The notes under the pieces were generated by a model. It saw only the letters and a list, made by a program, of their open reading frames with translations, was not told the origin of the DNA and ran no database searches. Source: Burkholderiales bacterium (GTDB taxonomy: Bacteria; Pseudomonadota; Gammaproteobacteria; Burkholderiales; SG8-41). Taken from it: a stretch of 10,733 nt of DNA. The stretch lies in contig SYEN01000109.1 of the NCBI GenBank assembly GCA_005800795.1, positions 1 to 10,733 of the forward strand, read 5' to 3'. The translations under genes and the position numbers were made by a program. Positions 1 to 5,918 of this stretch are shown here, in pieces. Position 1 is the first letter of the stretch, and every line of letters begins with the position of its first letter.

Positions 1-741
1 GAAATCCTGTCGGGCAAGCGGCAGGATAAGCACATGGCGAAACTGATCGGAGCGTTGTCCGCGCGCGGGCTGGAACTGGCGTGGGCGCAATATCTTGGCG
101 ACGACACGCCACTCATCACTGCCACGTTAAAACGCGTGTTCACGATGGAAGATATCGTGTTCAGCTTCGGCGGCATTGGCGCAACACCCGACGATCACAC
201 GCGCCAGTGTGCTGCCAACGCCGCAGGTGTAGGGCTAAAACTGCACCCGGATGCCGAAGCGGAAATCCGCGCGCGCTTCATCGACGACCCCAAGGGCGTC
301 ACGCCGCAGCGGCTGGAAATGGGCACTTATCCCGAAGGCTCGCACATTATTCCCAACCCGTTCAACCGCATCCCCGGCTTCAATTACAAGAATATTTACT
401 TCGTGCCGGGCTTTCCGCAAATGGCGTGGCCGATGATCGACTGGGTGCTCGACACGCACTACAAACATCTGTTCGACGCCAACCGCATCGGCGAATCCGC
501 CATCATCGTGCGCGAAGCGGGGGAAAGTCTGCTGATTGATTTGATGAAAGCGGTGCAGGGGAAATACGCGGCGGTCAAGGTGTTCAGCCTTCCGCGCGTA
601 TCGCCGGAACGGTTTATCGAACTCGGTGCGCGTGGCGATCCGGCGCAGGTGGCATCGGCAATTGCCGAGCTAAAGGCCGGCGTGACGGCGATGAATTTTC
701 CGTGGGTGGATGCGCCGAAGTTTGGGGCAGCGCAGGCGTAG
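1..741 (+). CDS. Molybdopterin-binding protein (MoaB/CinA N-terminal-like), 5' end cut off by window
   Basis: The reading frame is open from base 1 and ends with TAG at 739-741, giving 246 visible residues. It opens with EILSGKRQDKH, which in this family follows an N-terminal strand ending in Gly-Asp, so only about ten residues are missing. The ATG at 34 is internal, not the start. The motif GGIGATPDDHT (visible residues about 57-67) is the signature of the MoaB/MogA/CinA-N fold that binds molybdopterin. There is no C-terminal CinA deamidase domain, so this is the stand-alone type of roughly 255 residues. The fold is known from molybdenum-cofactor biosynthesis and from CinA-like proteins of nucleotide repair, but the exact reaction of this stand-alone group is not established. 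It converges on the phasin gene, with a shared hairpin between them. The family call is firm; the role is open. Confidence 0.9.
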   Translation, partial: EILSGKRQDKHMAKLIGALSARGLELAWAQYLGDDTPLITATLKRVFTMEDIVFSFGGIGATPDDHTRQCAANAAGVGLKLHPDAEAEIRARFIDDPKGVTPQRLEMGTYPEGSHIIPNPFNRIPGFNYKNIYFVPGFPQMAWPMIDWVLDTHYKHLFDANRIGESAIIVREAGESLLIDLMKAVQGKYAAVKVFSLPRVSPERFIELGARGDPAQVASAIAELKAGVTAMNFPWVDAPKFGAAQA

Positions 742-752
742 TGCCATAAAAT

Positions 753-779
753 ACGCCCCAAGGCGAAACCTTGGGGCGT
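753..779. terminator. Bidirectional hairpin terminator between the molybdopterin-binding and phasin genes
   Basis: A perfect 11-bp stem (ACGCCCCAAGG paired with CCTTGGGGCGT) encloses the five-base loop CGAAA. It lies 11 bases after the upstream stop codon and 21 bases beyond the 3' end of the phasin gene. On the minus strand the stem is followed by ATTTTATG, a short U tract, so it looks best as the phasin terminator. On the plus strand only CTTAA follows, so termination there may be weaker. Confidence 0.8.
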
Positions 780-800
780 CTTAACTGCGAAGGGTAGAAC

Positions 801-1346
801 TTACTTCTTGGTTTTCTTCGCAGCCGGGGCAGCAGCAGCACGCTTGGTGGCAGCTTCGATGTTGCTCTTGGCGGTGTCACCAAACTGCTTGGCTGCTTTC
901 GACATCGTTTCGTAGGCGGCGTTGCCAGAAACCAGCGCCGATTTGAACGCGTTGATGCCGGCTTCGGAACCTGCCGGGGCAGTTTCCGCGAACTTGTCCA
1001 GCGCGATCACGACTTGCTTGTTGAAATCCGCGACTTGCTGTTCGATCAGCTTGCCGAATTCGGCTTGCGTTTCGGCGGCGATGTCGTAGACGTTTTTCAC
1101 GTAGTCAGCGGCTTGTTCCAGCGCGGGCTGCGCGACGGTGTCCTTGCCGCTGGCAAATTCCTGAAAATCCTTGATCGAGGCCAGTGTCTTGGCGGTGTCG
1201 GCACCGCCGGCGAGCGCGGCCTTGGTCGCTTTCATCTGGATTTCAATCAGGCGTTCCGCGCCGCCAAAGGCGACGTTGGCAAAGCGGGCAGCAGCTTCGA
1301 GATTGGCTTTGTTCAGTGCGGCGAGTTGTTCCGGGGCTTGATACAT
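801..1346 (-). CDS. phaP: Phasin family protein (polyhydroxyalkanoate granule-associated)
   Basis: This 181-residue protein is rich in alanine and predicted to be mostly amphipathic helix. It has no signal peptide or membrane segment. The N-terminal stretch around EQLAALNKANLEAA, followed by GAERLIEIQ, matches the phasin_2 pattern typical of Burkholderiales. The C-terminus is an Ala/Pro/Lys tail ending AAKKTKK, which is common in this group. Phasins coat intracellular PHA granules, controlling their size and number and limiting non-specific binding of other proteins. The start is fixed by AAGGAG seven bases before ATG, within the minus-strand sequence AAAAGGAGATTTAAAATG. The gene stands alone. 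Its strong promoter and paired operator-like sites fit the well-known control of phasin genes by PhaR, a repressor that also senses PHA. No other PHA gene is in the window, so a phasin-like protein with another role cannot be fully excluded. Confidence 0.92.
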   Translation of the reverse strand: MYQAPEQLAALNKANLEAAARFANVAFGGAERLIEIQMKATKAALAGGADTAKTLASIKDFQEFASGKDTVAQPALEQAADYVKNVYDIAAETQAEFGKLIEQQVADFNKQVVIALDKFAETAPAGSEAGINAFKSALVSGNAAYETMSKAAKQFGDTAKSNIEAATKRAAAAPAAKKTKK

Positions 1347-1396
1347 TTTAAATCTCCTTTTAAAACAGATAGTTAAATAAGATCGGTAAATTTTTT

Positions 1397-1425
1397 ATCG
1401 CAGAAATATTTTTTATTGCTGCGAT
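1397..1425. repeat. Inverted repeat in the phasin leader
   Basis: ATCGCAG (1397-1403) and CTGCGAT (1419-1425) are perfect 7-bp inverted arms separated by 15 AT-rich bases. The right arm lies inside the operator-like site at 1416-1431. It could be an extra binding half-site or an RNA hairpin in the first part of the phasin leader. Confidence 0.45.
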
Positions 1426-1431
1426 GCACAA
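1416..1431 (-). promoter_or_regulatory. Operator-like site at the phasin transcription start (candidate PhaR site)
   Basis: On the minus strand the sequence is TTGTGCATCGCAGCAA, placed over the expected +1 of the phasin promoter. It has TTG/CAA ends and TGC/GCA cores, in line with the TGC-rich targets described for PhaR. A second copy with 13 of 16 identical bases lies upstream of the -35 box at 1483-1498 in the opposite orientation. That this is a PhaR site is inference from the sequence and from the gene it controls. Confidence 0.5.
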
Positions 1432-1436
1432 TTCAA

Positions 1437-1464
1437 ATTATAAGAGCAGAAAACACAATGTCAA
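1437..1464 (-). promoter_or_regulatory. Consensus sigma-70 promoter of the phasin gene
   Basis: On the minus strand TTGACA (1459-1464) is followed after exactly 16 bases by TATAAT (1437-1442). Both hexamers match the consensus at every position. The expected transcription start is near 1430, giving a leader of about 84 bases that is strongly AT-rich and ends in a good ribosome binding site. A promoter this close to consensus implies high expression held in check by a repressor, as known for phasin genes. Confidence 0.8.
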
Positions 1465-1482
1465 GGGGTTGTACGAAATATT

Positions 1483-1498
1483 TTGTGCAGTGCCGCAA
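1483..1498 (+). promoter_or_regulatory. Second operator-like site upstream of the phasin -35 box (candidate PhaR site)
   Basis: TTGTGCAGTGCCGCAA on the plus strand matches the minus-strand site at 1416-1431 at 13 of 16 positions; the shared form is TTGTGCAnnGCnGCAA. The two sites are about 67 bases apart centre to centre and bracket the promoter. A paired arrangement of this kind is known for PhaR at phasin promoters of related bacteria. Confidence 0.5.
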
Positions 1499-1683
1499 AG
1501 GTGGGTTTTGGCGGGCTTTTTTTGACTTCCTGATGCCTTACCATTAGCATCAAAACCGTGCTGTCTATCAAAAAAACCATAACAATCAGGGACCTGGAGC
1601 ATTAGTCCTGATTTACCCCGAAATTTTCCCCTCCGCAACTTCGTCACGTCGTAACCCGGTAACTACGTCCTTCGTATCCTTGC
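1499..1683. other. Non-coding leader region upstream of the MCE transporter operon
   Basis: With the phasin control region this makes a 337-base stretch (1347-1683) without a gene. On the plus strand a possible weak promoter is TTGACT (1522-1527), 17 bases, TAGCAT (1545-1550). Two hairpins can be drawn: TGATGC/GCATCA (1531-1536 with 1547-1552), inside that promoter, and AATCAGG/CCTGATT (1584-1590 with 1607-1613), separated by 16 bases. No Shine-Dalgarno sequence precedes the ATG at 1684. I see no ORF with coding character here. Confidence 0.4.
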
Positions 1684-2841
1684 ATGTCCACCGCCACAAC
1701 CCATTTGCCCGGCAGCGCCACACCCGCGTGGATACCGCCTGATTTACGTGTCGCGCCCGAGCGTGACGGCACGGCCACGGTGATGGTGGTGGGCGCGTGG
1801 AATCTGCGTTCGCTGGAGCCGATGATGGCCGGCATGGTGGCGCGTCTCGCGCAAACGCCACGTGGCGCGCATTGGGATTTAAGCGGCGTTACGCGCCTCG
1901 ACCACGCAGGCGCGATGATGTTGTGGCGCGTGTGGGGCTATCAGCGCGTGGCGAATCTCACGCTACGGGCCGAACACGAAATCATTTTCACGCATCTGAA
2001 GCTGGTGTCGGCCAAACCGGTGGAGGCGGTGACGCGCGACCGGTTTGCATTTGTTGTCGCGGTGGGGGCGCAGGTGCTGTCGTTGTGGGAACACGTGGTG
2101 GGCGTGGTGCGCTTGCTCGGCGCGGTGACATTGAATTTTTTCGAAATGCTGCGCCACCCGTCACGCATTCCGTGGAAGGAAATTTCTGCCAATGTGTACC
2201 GCACCGGCACGCAGGCGCTGGGAATTACCGCGCTGGTGGGTTTTCTGGTGGGCATTGTGCTGTCGTATCTCACGGGGCAGCAACTCAAGACCTTTGGCGC
2301 GGATATTTTCATTGTGAATTTGCTGGGTGTGGCAATCATCCGCGAGCTGGGACCGGTGCTGGCGGCGATTCTTATCGCGGGGCGTTCCGGCTCGGCGATG
2401 ACGGCGCAGTTGGGCGTGATGCGCGTCACCGAGGAAATTGATGCCATGGCGGTGATGGGCATACCGCACACGTTGCGGCTGGTGCTGCCGAAAATGCTGG
2501 CGCTGGCGATTGCCATGCCGCTGGTGGTGTTGTGGACAAACGCCATCGCGTTGCTCGGCGGCATGGTCGCAGCACAAATTGAGCTGGGTCTGGGCATGCG
2601 TTATTTCCTGAGCGCGCTGCCGGAAGCCGTGCCGGTCGCCAACCTGTGGCTGGGGCTGGCCAAGGGCGTGGTGTTCGGCGTGCTGATCGCACTGCTGGCG
2701 TGCCATTATGGGCTGCGCATTGAACCGAATACCGAAAGCCTCGGCGCGGGCACCACGCGCTCAGTGGTGGCAGCGATCACCACGGTGATCGTGGTGGATG
2801 CCATATTTGCAGTGATGTTCTCACACGTGGGAGTCGGCTGA
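1684..2841 (+). CDS. MCE-type ABC transporter permease with N-terminal STAS domain (MlaE/MlaB fusion-like)
   Basis: The protein has 385 residues, about 120 more than a typical MlaE permease. The extra N-terminal part (residues about 20-115) looks like a STAS domain, with WDLSGVTRLDHAG at 64-76. The rest (about 130-385) is the MlaE/YrbE permease: several hydrophobic helices and the family hallmark ELGPVLAAILIAGRSGSAM (221-239) leading into the EIDAMAVMGI coupling region (251-260). It sits in the inner membrane and should pair with the ATPase encoded next. In the E. coli Mla system the STAS protein MlaB is separate and binds the ATPase; here it appears fused. The residue equivalent to the Thr of the MlaB/STAS D-[ST]-A-G motif is His74. 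The start has no clear ribosome binding site, but a stop lies just upstream and the STAS domain supports this ATG. The stop overlaps the next ATG (TGATG), so translation is probably coupled. Confidence 0.93.
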   Translation: MSTATTHLPGSATPAWIPPDLRVAPERDGTATVMVVGAWNLRSLEPMMAGMVARLAQTPRGAHWDLSGVTRLDHAGAMMLWRVWGYQRVANLTLRAEHEIIFTHLKLVSAKPVEAVTRDRFAFVVAVGAQVLSLWEHVVGVVRLLGAVTLNFFEMLRHPSRIPWKEISANVYRTGTQALGITALVGFLVGIVLSYLTGQQLKTFGADIFIVNLLGVAIIRELGPVLAAILIAGRSGSAMTAQLGVMRVTEEIDAMAVMGIPHTLRLVLPKMLALAIAMPLVVLWTNAIALLGGMVAAQIELGLGMRYFLSALPEAVPVANLWLGLAKGVVFGVLIALLACHYGLRIEPNTESLGAGTTRSVVAAITTVIVVDAIFAVMFSHVGVG

Positions 2842-3674
2842 TGGCCGAATGCGCGACCGAGTGCGTGATCGAGCTGCGCAATCTGTGGACCGTATTCGGT
2901 CCGCAGGTGGTGCATCGCGATATCAGTCTGTGCGTGCAGCGCGGCGAAATTCTGTCGCTGGTAGGCGGTTCGGGCAGCGGCAAAAGCACCATGCTGCGGC
3001 AAATGCTCGCGCTGGAGCGTCCGACGCGCGGCGATGTGCTGGTGTTCGGGCATTCATTGATCAGCGGCGATCCGGCTGAGCTGCGGCGGCTGCGCAACCG
3101 CTGGGGCGTGTTGTTTCAGGAAGGTGCGCTGTATTCCGCGCTGTCGGTGTTTGAGAACGTGGCCACGCCGCTGCGCGAGCTGAAGGCGCTGGACGAAGGC
3201 CTGATCCGTGATCTGGTGATTTTGAAACTGGAGATGGTCGGCATCGAAGCCAAGCATGCCGAAAAAATGCCTTCGGCGCTGTCGGGCGGCATGATCAAAC
3301 GCATCGGCCTCGCACGCGCGCTGGCGCTGGAACCGGAACTCCTTTTTCTCGACGAGCCGACGGCGGGCCTCGATCCCGACCGCAGCGAAAGTTTTGTCAC
3401 GCTGATTGCAGAAATCCGCCGCGAGCTGGGGCTGACCGTGGTGATGGTGACGCACGATCTTGATACACTGGTGTCGCTGTCTGACCGGGTGGCGGTGCTG
3501 GCCGATCAGCAGATTGTAGCGATCGGCTCGGTGCGGCAGATCGCCGGCGCCGCACATCAGTTCATCACGAATTTTTTTCAGGGCGAGCGCGGCAAACGCG
3601 CGCTCGAGGCGATCAAGGACATGGGCGTGGGTGCGCCAGTTGCTGCCACACCCCCCACTACGCAAGGACATTAA
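2841..3674 (+). CDS. MCE-type ABC transporter ATP-binding protein (MlaF-like)
   Basis: This 277-residue cytoplasmic ATPase has all the ABC motifs in order: Walker A GGSGSGKST (42-50), Q-loop Gln93 in LFQEGALY, signature LSGGM (147-151), Walker B LLFLDEP (167-173) and H-loop His205 in VTHD. The FQEGALYSALSVFENV stretch (92-107) is typical of the MlaF branch, which drives phospholipid movement through MlaE-MCE complexes. It starts one base inside the stop of the permease gene and ends three bases before the MCE gene, so the three should be co-transcribed. The C-terminal part after about 240 is a short tail; in E. coli MlaF a C-terminal extension clasps the neighbouring subunit, which may hold here too. 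Nothing required for ATP hydrolysis is missing. Confidence 0.95.
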   Translation: MAECATECVIELRNLWTVFGPQVVHRDISLCVQRGEILSLVGGSGSGKSTMLRQMLALERPTRGDVLVFGHSLISGDPAELRRLRNRWGVLFQEGALYSALSVFENVATPLRELKALDEGLIRDLVILKLEMVGIEAKHAEKMPSALSGGMIKRIGLARALALEPELLFLDEPTAGLDPDRSESFVTLIAEIRRELGLTVVMVTHDLDTLVSLSDRVAVLADQQIVAIGSVRQIAGAAHQFITNFFQGERGKRALEAIKDMGVGAPVAATPPTTQGH

Positions 3675-3677
3675 GAC

Positions 3678-4661
3678 ATGGAAAACCGCGCACACGCGCT
3701 GGCAGCCGGATTGTTCACGCTGTTGCTCGGCATCGGCGTGCTGATTGCTGCACAATGGTTCAGCCGGGATAACTACGAAAAAGTGCAATACACGCTGGTG
3801 TCGAACCACTCGGTGTCGGGGCTTAACGTGCAGGCGGCGGTGCGGCTGCGCGGTGTGGAAGTCGGCAAGGTCGATGCCATCGAATTCGACGAGACGGACC
3901 CGCGCAATATCCTCATCAAAATCAACGTCAAGGGCGGCACGCGCATCACCCGCGGCACCACGGCGCAACTGGGCACGCAGGGTATTACCGGGCTAGCGTA
4001 CATTGTGCTGGACGACGACGGCAAAAATCAAACCCTGTTGCTGCCGTCTGACGACAAGGATAAACGCATCGTCGTGCAAAAATCGTTCTTCGACGAACTC
4101 ACCGGCTCAGGCAAGGATTTGATCACGCAGTTCGGCGAGGTTGCGCAGCGCGTCAACAAGCTGCTTGAAGACAAAAATCAGACGCAGCTCATCAATACCG
4201 TCGCCGAACTCGAAGGCGCCTCCAACCGCATCGGCTCGCTGGCGCAGGCGCTGGAGCCGGGCATGAAAAACGTGCCGGCGTTGACGGCGGACACGCGCAA
4301 GATGATCGCCAACGCCGACGTGGCGATACGCGATTTGGCGCCGGCCTTGAAAGAAGCCAAGACCACGCTCGCCAGCATCGACAAACTCGCGCGTGAATAC
4401 GCACAGCGCGCCGATGCGCTGGATCGTGCCGCCAAGGGGGTCGAGCAGGTGGGTGCGGCGTCGCAGGGTGCGGCCGCCAGCATCTCTGGTGACATCGCAC
4501 CGCGCGTCAATGTGCTGCTTGAAGAACTGGCGCGCAATTCGCGTAATCTTGACCGGCTGCTGTCGGAGTTGAATGAACAACCGGCGGGCCTGGTGTTTGG
4601 CCGCCCCAGTGGCAGACCGGGGCCAGGTGAAGCGGGATTCACTGAGCCGCAGAAACGATAA
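3678..4661 (+). CDS. MCE (mammalian cell entry) family lipid-binding protein, MlaD-like with long helical tail
   Basis: A 327-residue protein with one N-terminal membrane anchor (about 8-27), then a single MCE beta-barrel domain (about 36-115) with the conserved GLNVQAAVRLRGVEVGKV stretch (48-65) and a GITGLAYIVL pore-loop region (102-111). MCE proteins assemble as hexameric rings on the periplasmic face of the permease and form a tunnel for lipids. E. coli MlaD is about 183 residues; here some 200 further residues, mostly predicted helix with heptad-like Leu/Ala spacing (about 135-305), follow the barrel. Such a tail could build a longer channel, as long helices do in mycobacterial Mce1; that is inference. 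AAGGA nine bases before the ATG supports the start. The last 25 residues are Gly/Pro-rich and probably disordered. Confidence 0.93.
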   Translation: MENRAHALAAGLFTLLLGIGVLIAAQWFSRDNYEKVQYTLVSNHSVSGLNVQAAVRLRGVEVGKVDAIEFDETDPRNILIKINVKGGTRITRGTTAQLGTQGITGLAYIVLDDDGKNQTLLLPSDDKDKRIVVQKSFFDELTGSGKDLITQFGEVAQRVNKLLEDKNQTQLINTVAELEGASNRIGSLAQALEPGMKNVPALTADTRKMIANADVAIRDLAPALKEAKTTLASIDKLAREYAQRADALDRAAKGVEQVGAASQGAAASISGDIAPRVNVLLEELARNSRNLDRLLSELNEQPAGLVFGRPSGRPGPGEAGFTEPQKR

Positions 4662-4676
4662 CCAAAGGCGGATCGT

Positions 4677-5288
4677 ATGAATAAGTGTAAGTATTTGTTT
4701 TTATTTATATTTTTATCATCAATGCTGGGTGCATGCGCGCTCGGCCCGGAAAAGCGCGACGCGCCCACCGTGTTCGACCTTGGCCCCCAACGTGTGCAGG
4801 CGGCTGCCAAGCCCGTCATCAACGCCACGCTGCTGATCCCGCCGGTGGCGGCCAGCCCGTGGCTCGACAACGCCAACATTCAATACCGGATGATGTATCA
4901 GGACGCCAGCCGCCCGGATGCCTACGCGCAAAACCGCTGGGCCATGTCGCCCGCGCTGATGCTGACCGAACGCGTGCGAGCGCGCTTTGCGGCCGCTTCA
5001 CGTGGGGTGGTGACGGCGCAGGACGGCGCGCGCGCCGATTACACGCTGCGTATTGATTTGGAAGATTTCAGCCAGCAGTTTGAATCCGCGAAGGCGAGTA
5101 AAGCCACGGCGCGCTTGCGGGTTTCACTGATCGATCAGAATACGCGCGCCCTTCACGCACAGCGCACGTTCGGCGCCGAACGCCCGGCCGCGCCCAACGC
5201 GCCCGGCGCGGCACAAGCGCTGGCCGCAGCGAGCGACGCGGTGATCGAGGAGCTGGTGGCTTGGGCCGTGCAGAACATCAAGAAGTAA
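4677..5288 (+). CDS. ABC-type transport auxiliary lipoprotein (PqiC/DUF330-like)
   Basis: The 203-residue product starts with a lipoprotein signal peptide: Lys-containing N-region, hydrophobic stretch YLFLFIFLSSM (6-16) and lipobox LGAC with Cys20. The residue after the Cys is Ala, not Asp, so sorting to the outer membrane is expected. The mature part resembles the ABC_trans_aux family (PqiC type), with the segment PPVAASPWLDNANIQYRM and a conserved DYTLRIDLEDF-like strand. Family members are thought to receive or hand over lipids at the outer membrane opposite an MCE channel. The gene is 15 bases after the MCE gene, with AAGGCGG before ATG, and closes the operon. The first sixteen or so codons are remarkably AT-rich (ATA, TTA, TTT) against a GC-rich remainder, which may help ribosome loading. 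Confidence 0.88.
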   Translation: MNKCKYLFLFIFLSSMLGACALGPEKRDAPTVFDLGPQRVQAAAKPVINATLLIPPVAASPWLDNANIQYRMMYQDASRPDAYAQNRWAMSPALMLTERVRARFAAASRGVVTAQDGARADYTLRIDLEDFSQQFESAKASKATARLRVSLIDQNTRALHAQRTFGAERPAAPNAPGAAQALAAASDAVIEELVAWAVQNIKK

Positions 5289-5342
5289 ATGGTGGCTGAG
5301 CGCGCGTACGTGCGTGTTGAATTCGGGAACGTGACACACCAA

Positions 5343-5430
5343 CCCCGTCGTTCCCGCGCAGGCGGGAACCCAAAACACAGTGCCATGTGAGACAGGCTTA
5401 TAGATTCCTGCCTTCGCGGGAATGACAGGG
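5343..5430. repeat. REPIN-like pair of inverted REP palindromes
   Basis: Two 30-base elements face each other: 5343-5372 on the plus strand and 5401-5430 on the minus strand, identical at 24 of 30 positions and 28 bases apart. The first contains the palindrome TTCCCGC/GCGGGAA; the second has one arm imperfect (GCAGGAA). The core GTCATTCCCGCG is a very common repeat in Proteobacteria. It sits 54 bases after the lipoprotein stop codon and may protect or end the transporter transcript. REP pairs of this type are normally moved by RAYT transposases encoded elsewhere; none is in the window. Minus-strand reading frames through it give meaningless peptides. Confidence 0.85.
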
Positions 5431-5515
5431 TAAGGTTGGGCTGTTTTTTGGAAGTTCCAATGGCAGCACACGGAAACCCGCTTTAACCTCCCTAGGAAAA
5501 ATACAAAGGAGCTAC

Positions 5516-5854
5516 ATGCCAACCATCTTCACCAAAATTATCAATCGCGAAATCCCCGCCACCATCGTCTACGAAGACGAACTGTGCATCGCGTTCCGTG
5601 ATATCAACCCACAAGCGCCCACCCACGTGCAACTCATCCCCAAAAAAGAAATCCCGCGTCTGGTGGACGGCCAGCCCGAAGACGCCGTGTTACTGGGGCA
5701 CCTCATGCTTACCGCTGGCAAAATTGCACAACAACTGGGCGCGGGCGACGCGTTTCGTCTGGTGGTGAACAACGGGGCAGACGCCGGGCAGAGCGTGTTT
5801 CATTTGCATCTGCATATTTTGGCGGGGCGCGGGTTTGGCTGGCCGCCGGGCTGA
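5516..5854 (+). CDS. Histidine triad (HIT) family nucleotide-binding hydrolase, HinT-like
   Basis: This 112-residue protein has the full length of bacterial HinT-type proteins. It begins TIFTKIINREIPATIVYED, the usual start of the family, and has DINPQAPTH (29-37) and the triad GQSVFHLHLHIL (91-102), where His96, His98 and His100 form the catalytic motif. HinT enzymes hydrolyse purine nucleoside phosphoramidates and acyl-adenylates in the cytoplasm. AAAGGAG at 5505-5511, four bases before ATG, sets the start. It is separated from the transporter operon by the REPIN element and converges on the aldehyde dehydrogenase gene, so it is probably expressed alone. No key residue is missing. Confidence 0.96.
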   Translation: MPTIFTKIINREIPATIVYEDELCIAFRDINPQAPTHVQLIPKKEIPRLVDGQPEDAVLLGHLMLTAGKIAQQLGAGDAFRLVVNNGADAGQSVFHLHLHILAGRGFGWPPG

Positions 5855-5859
5855 AACAA

Positions 5860-5889
5860 AACAGGGCGCAACTTTCGCCGCACCCTGTT
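5860..5889. terminator. Hairpin terminator between convergent HIT and aldehyde dehydrogenase genes
   Basis: AACAGGG (5860-5866) pairs with CCCTGTT (5883-5889) around a 16-base loop that can itself form a short GCG/CGC stem. It lies six bases after the HIT stop codon and about 30 bases beyond the 3' end of the minus-strand gene. On the plus strand only GTTGTAA follows, and on the minus strand TTGTTTC, so the U tracts are short. The placement fits a shared terminator. Confidence 0.55.
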
Positions 5890-5918
5890 GTTGTAACTCT
5901 CTGTTTTAATTGAGTTTT

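Noticed and set aside
1511..1527. Terminator-like GGCGGGCTTTTTTTG
   Set aside because: There is a T-run after G/C bases but no matching upstream arm for a stable stem, and no gene ends nearby on the plus strand.
3054..3968. 304-residue minus-strand frame opposite the ATPase and MCE genes
   Set aside because: Antisense shadow of two certain genes, no domain, no ribosome binding site.
5124..5522. 132-residue minus-strand reading frame with VIPAKAGI and PACAGTTG stretches
   Set aside because: These peptides are what the REP palindromes encode by chance; the frame also runs antisense to the lipoprotein gene and has no ribosome binding site.
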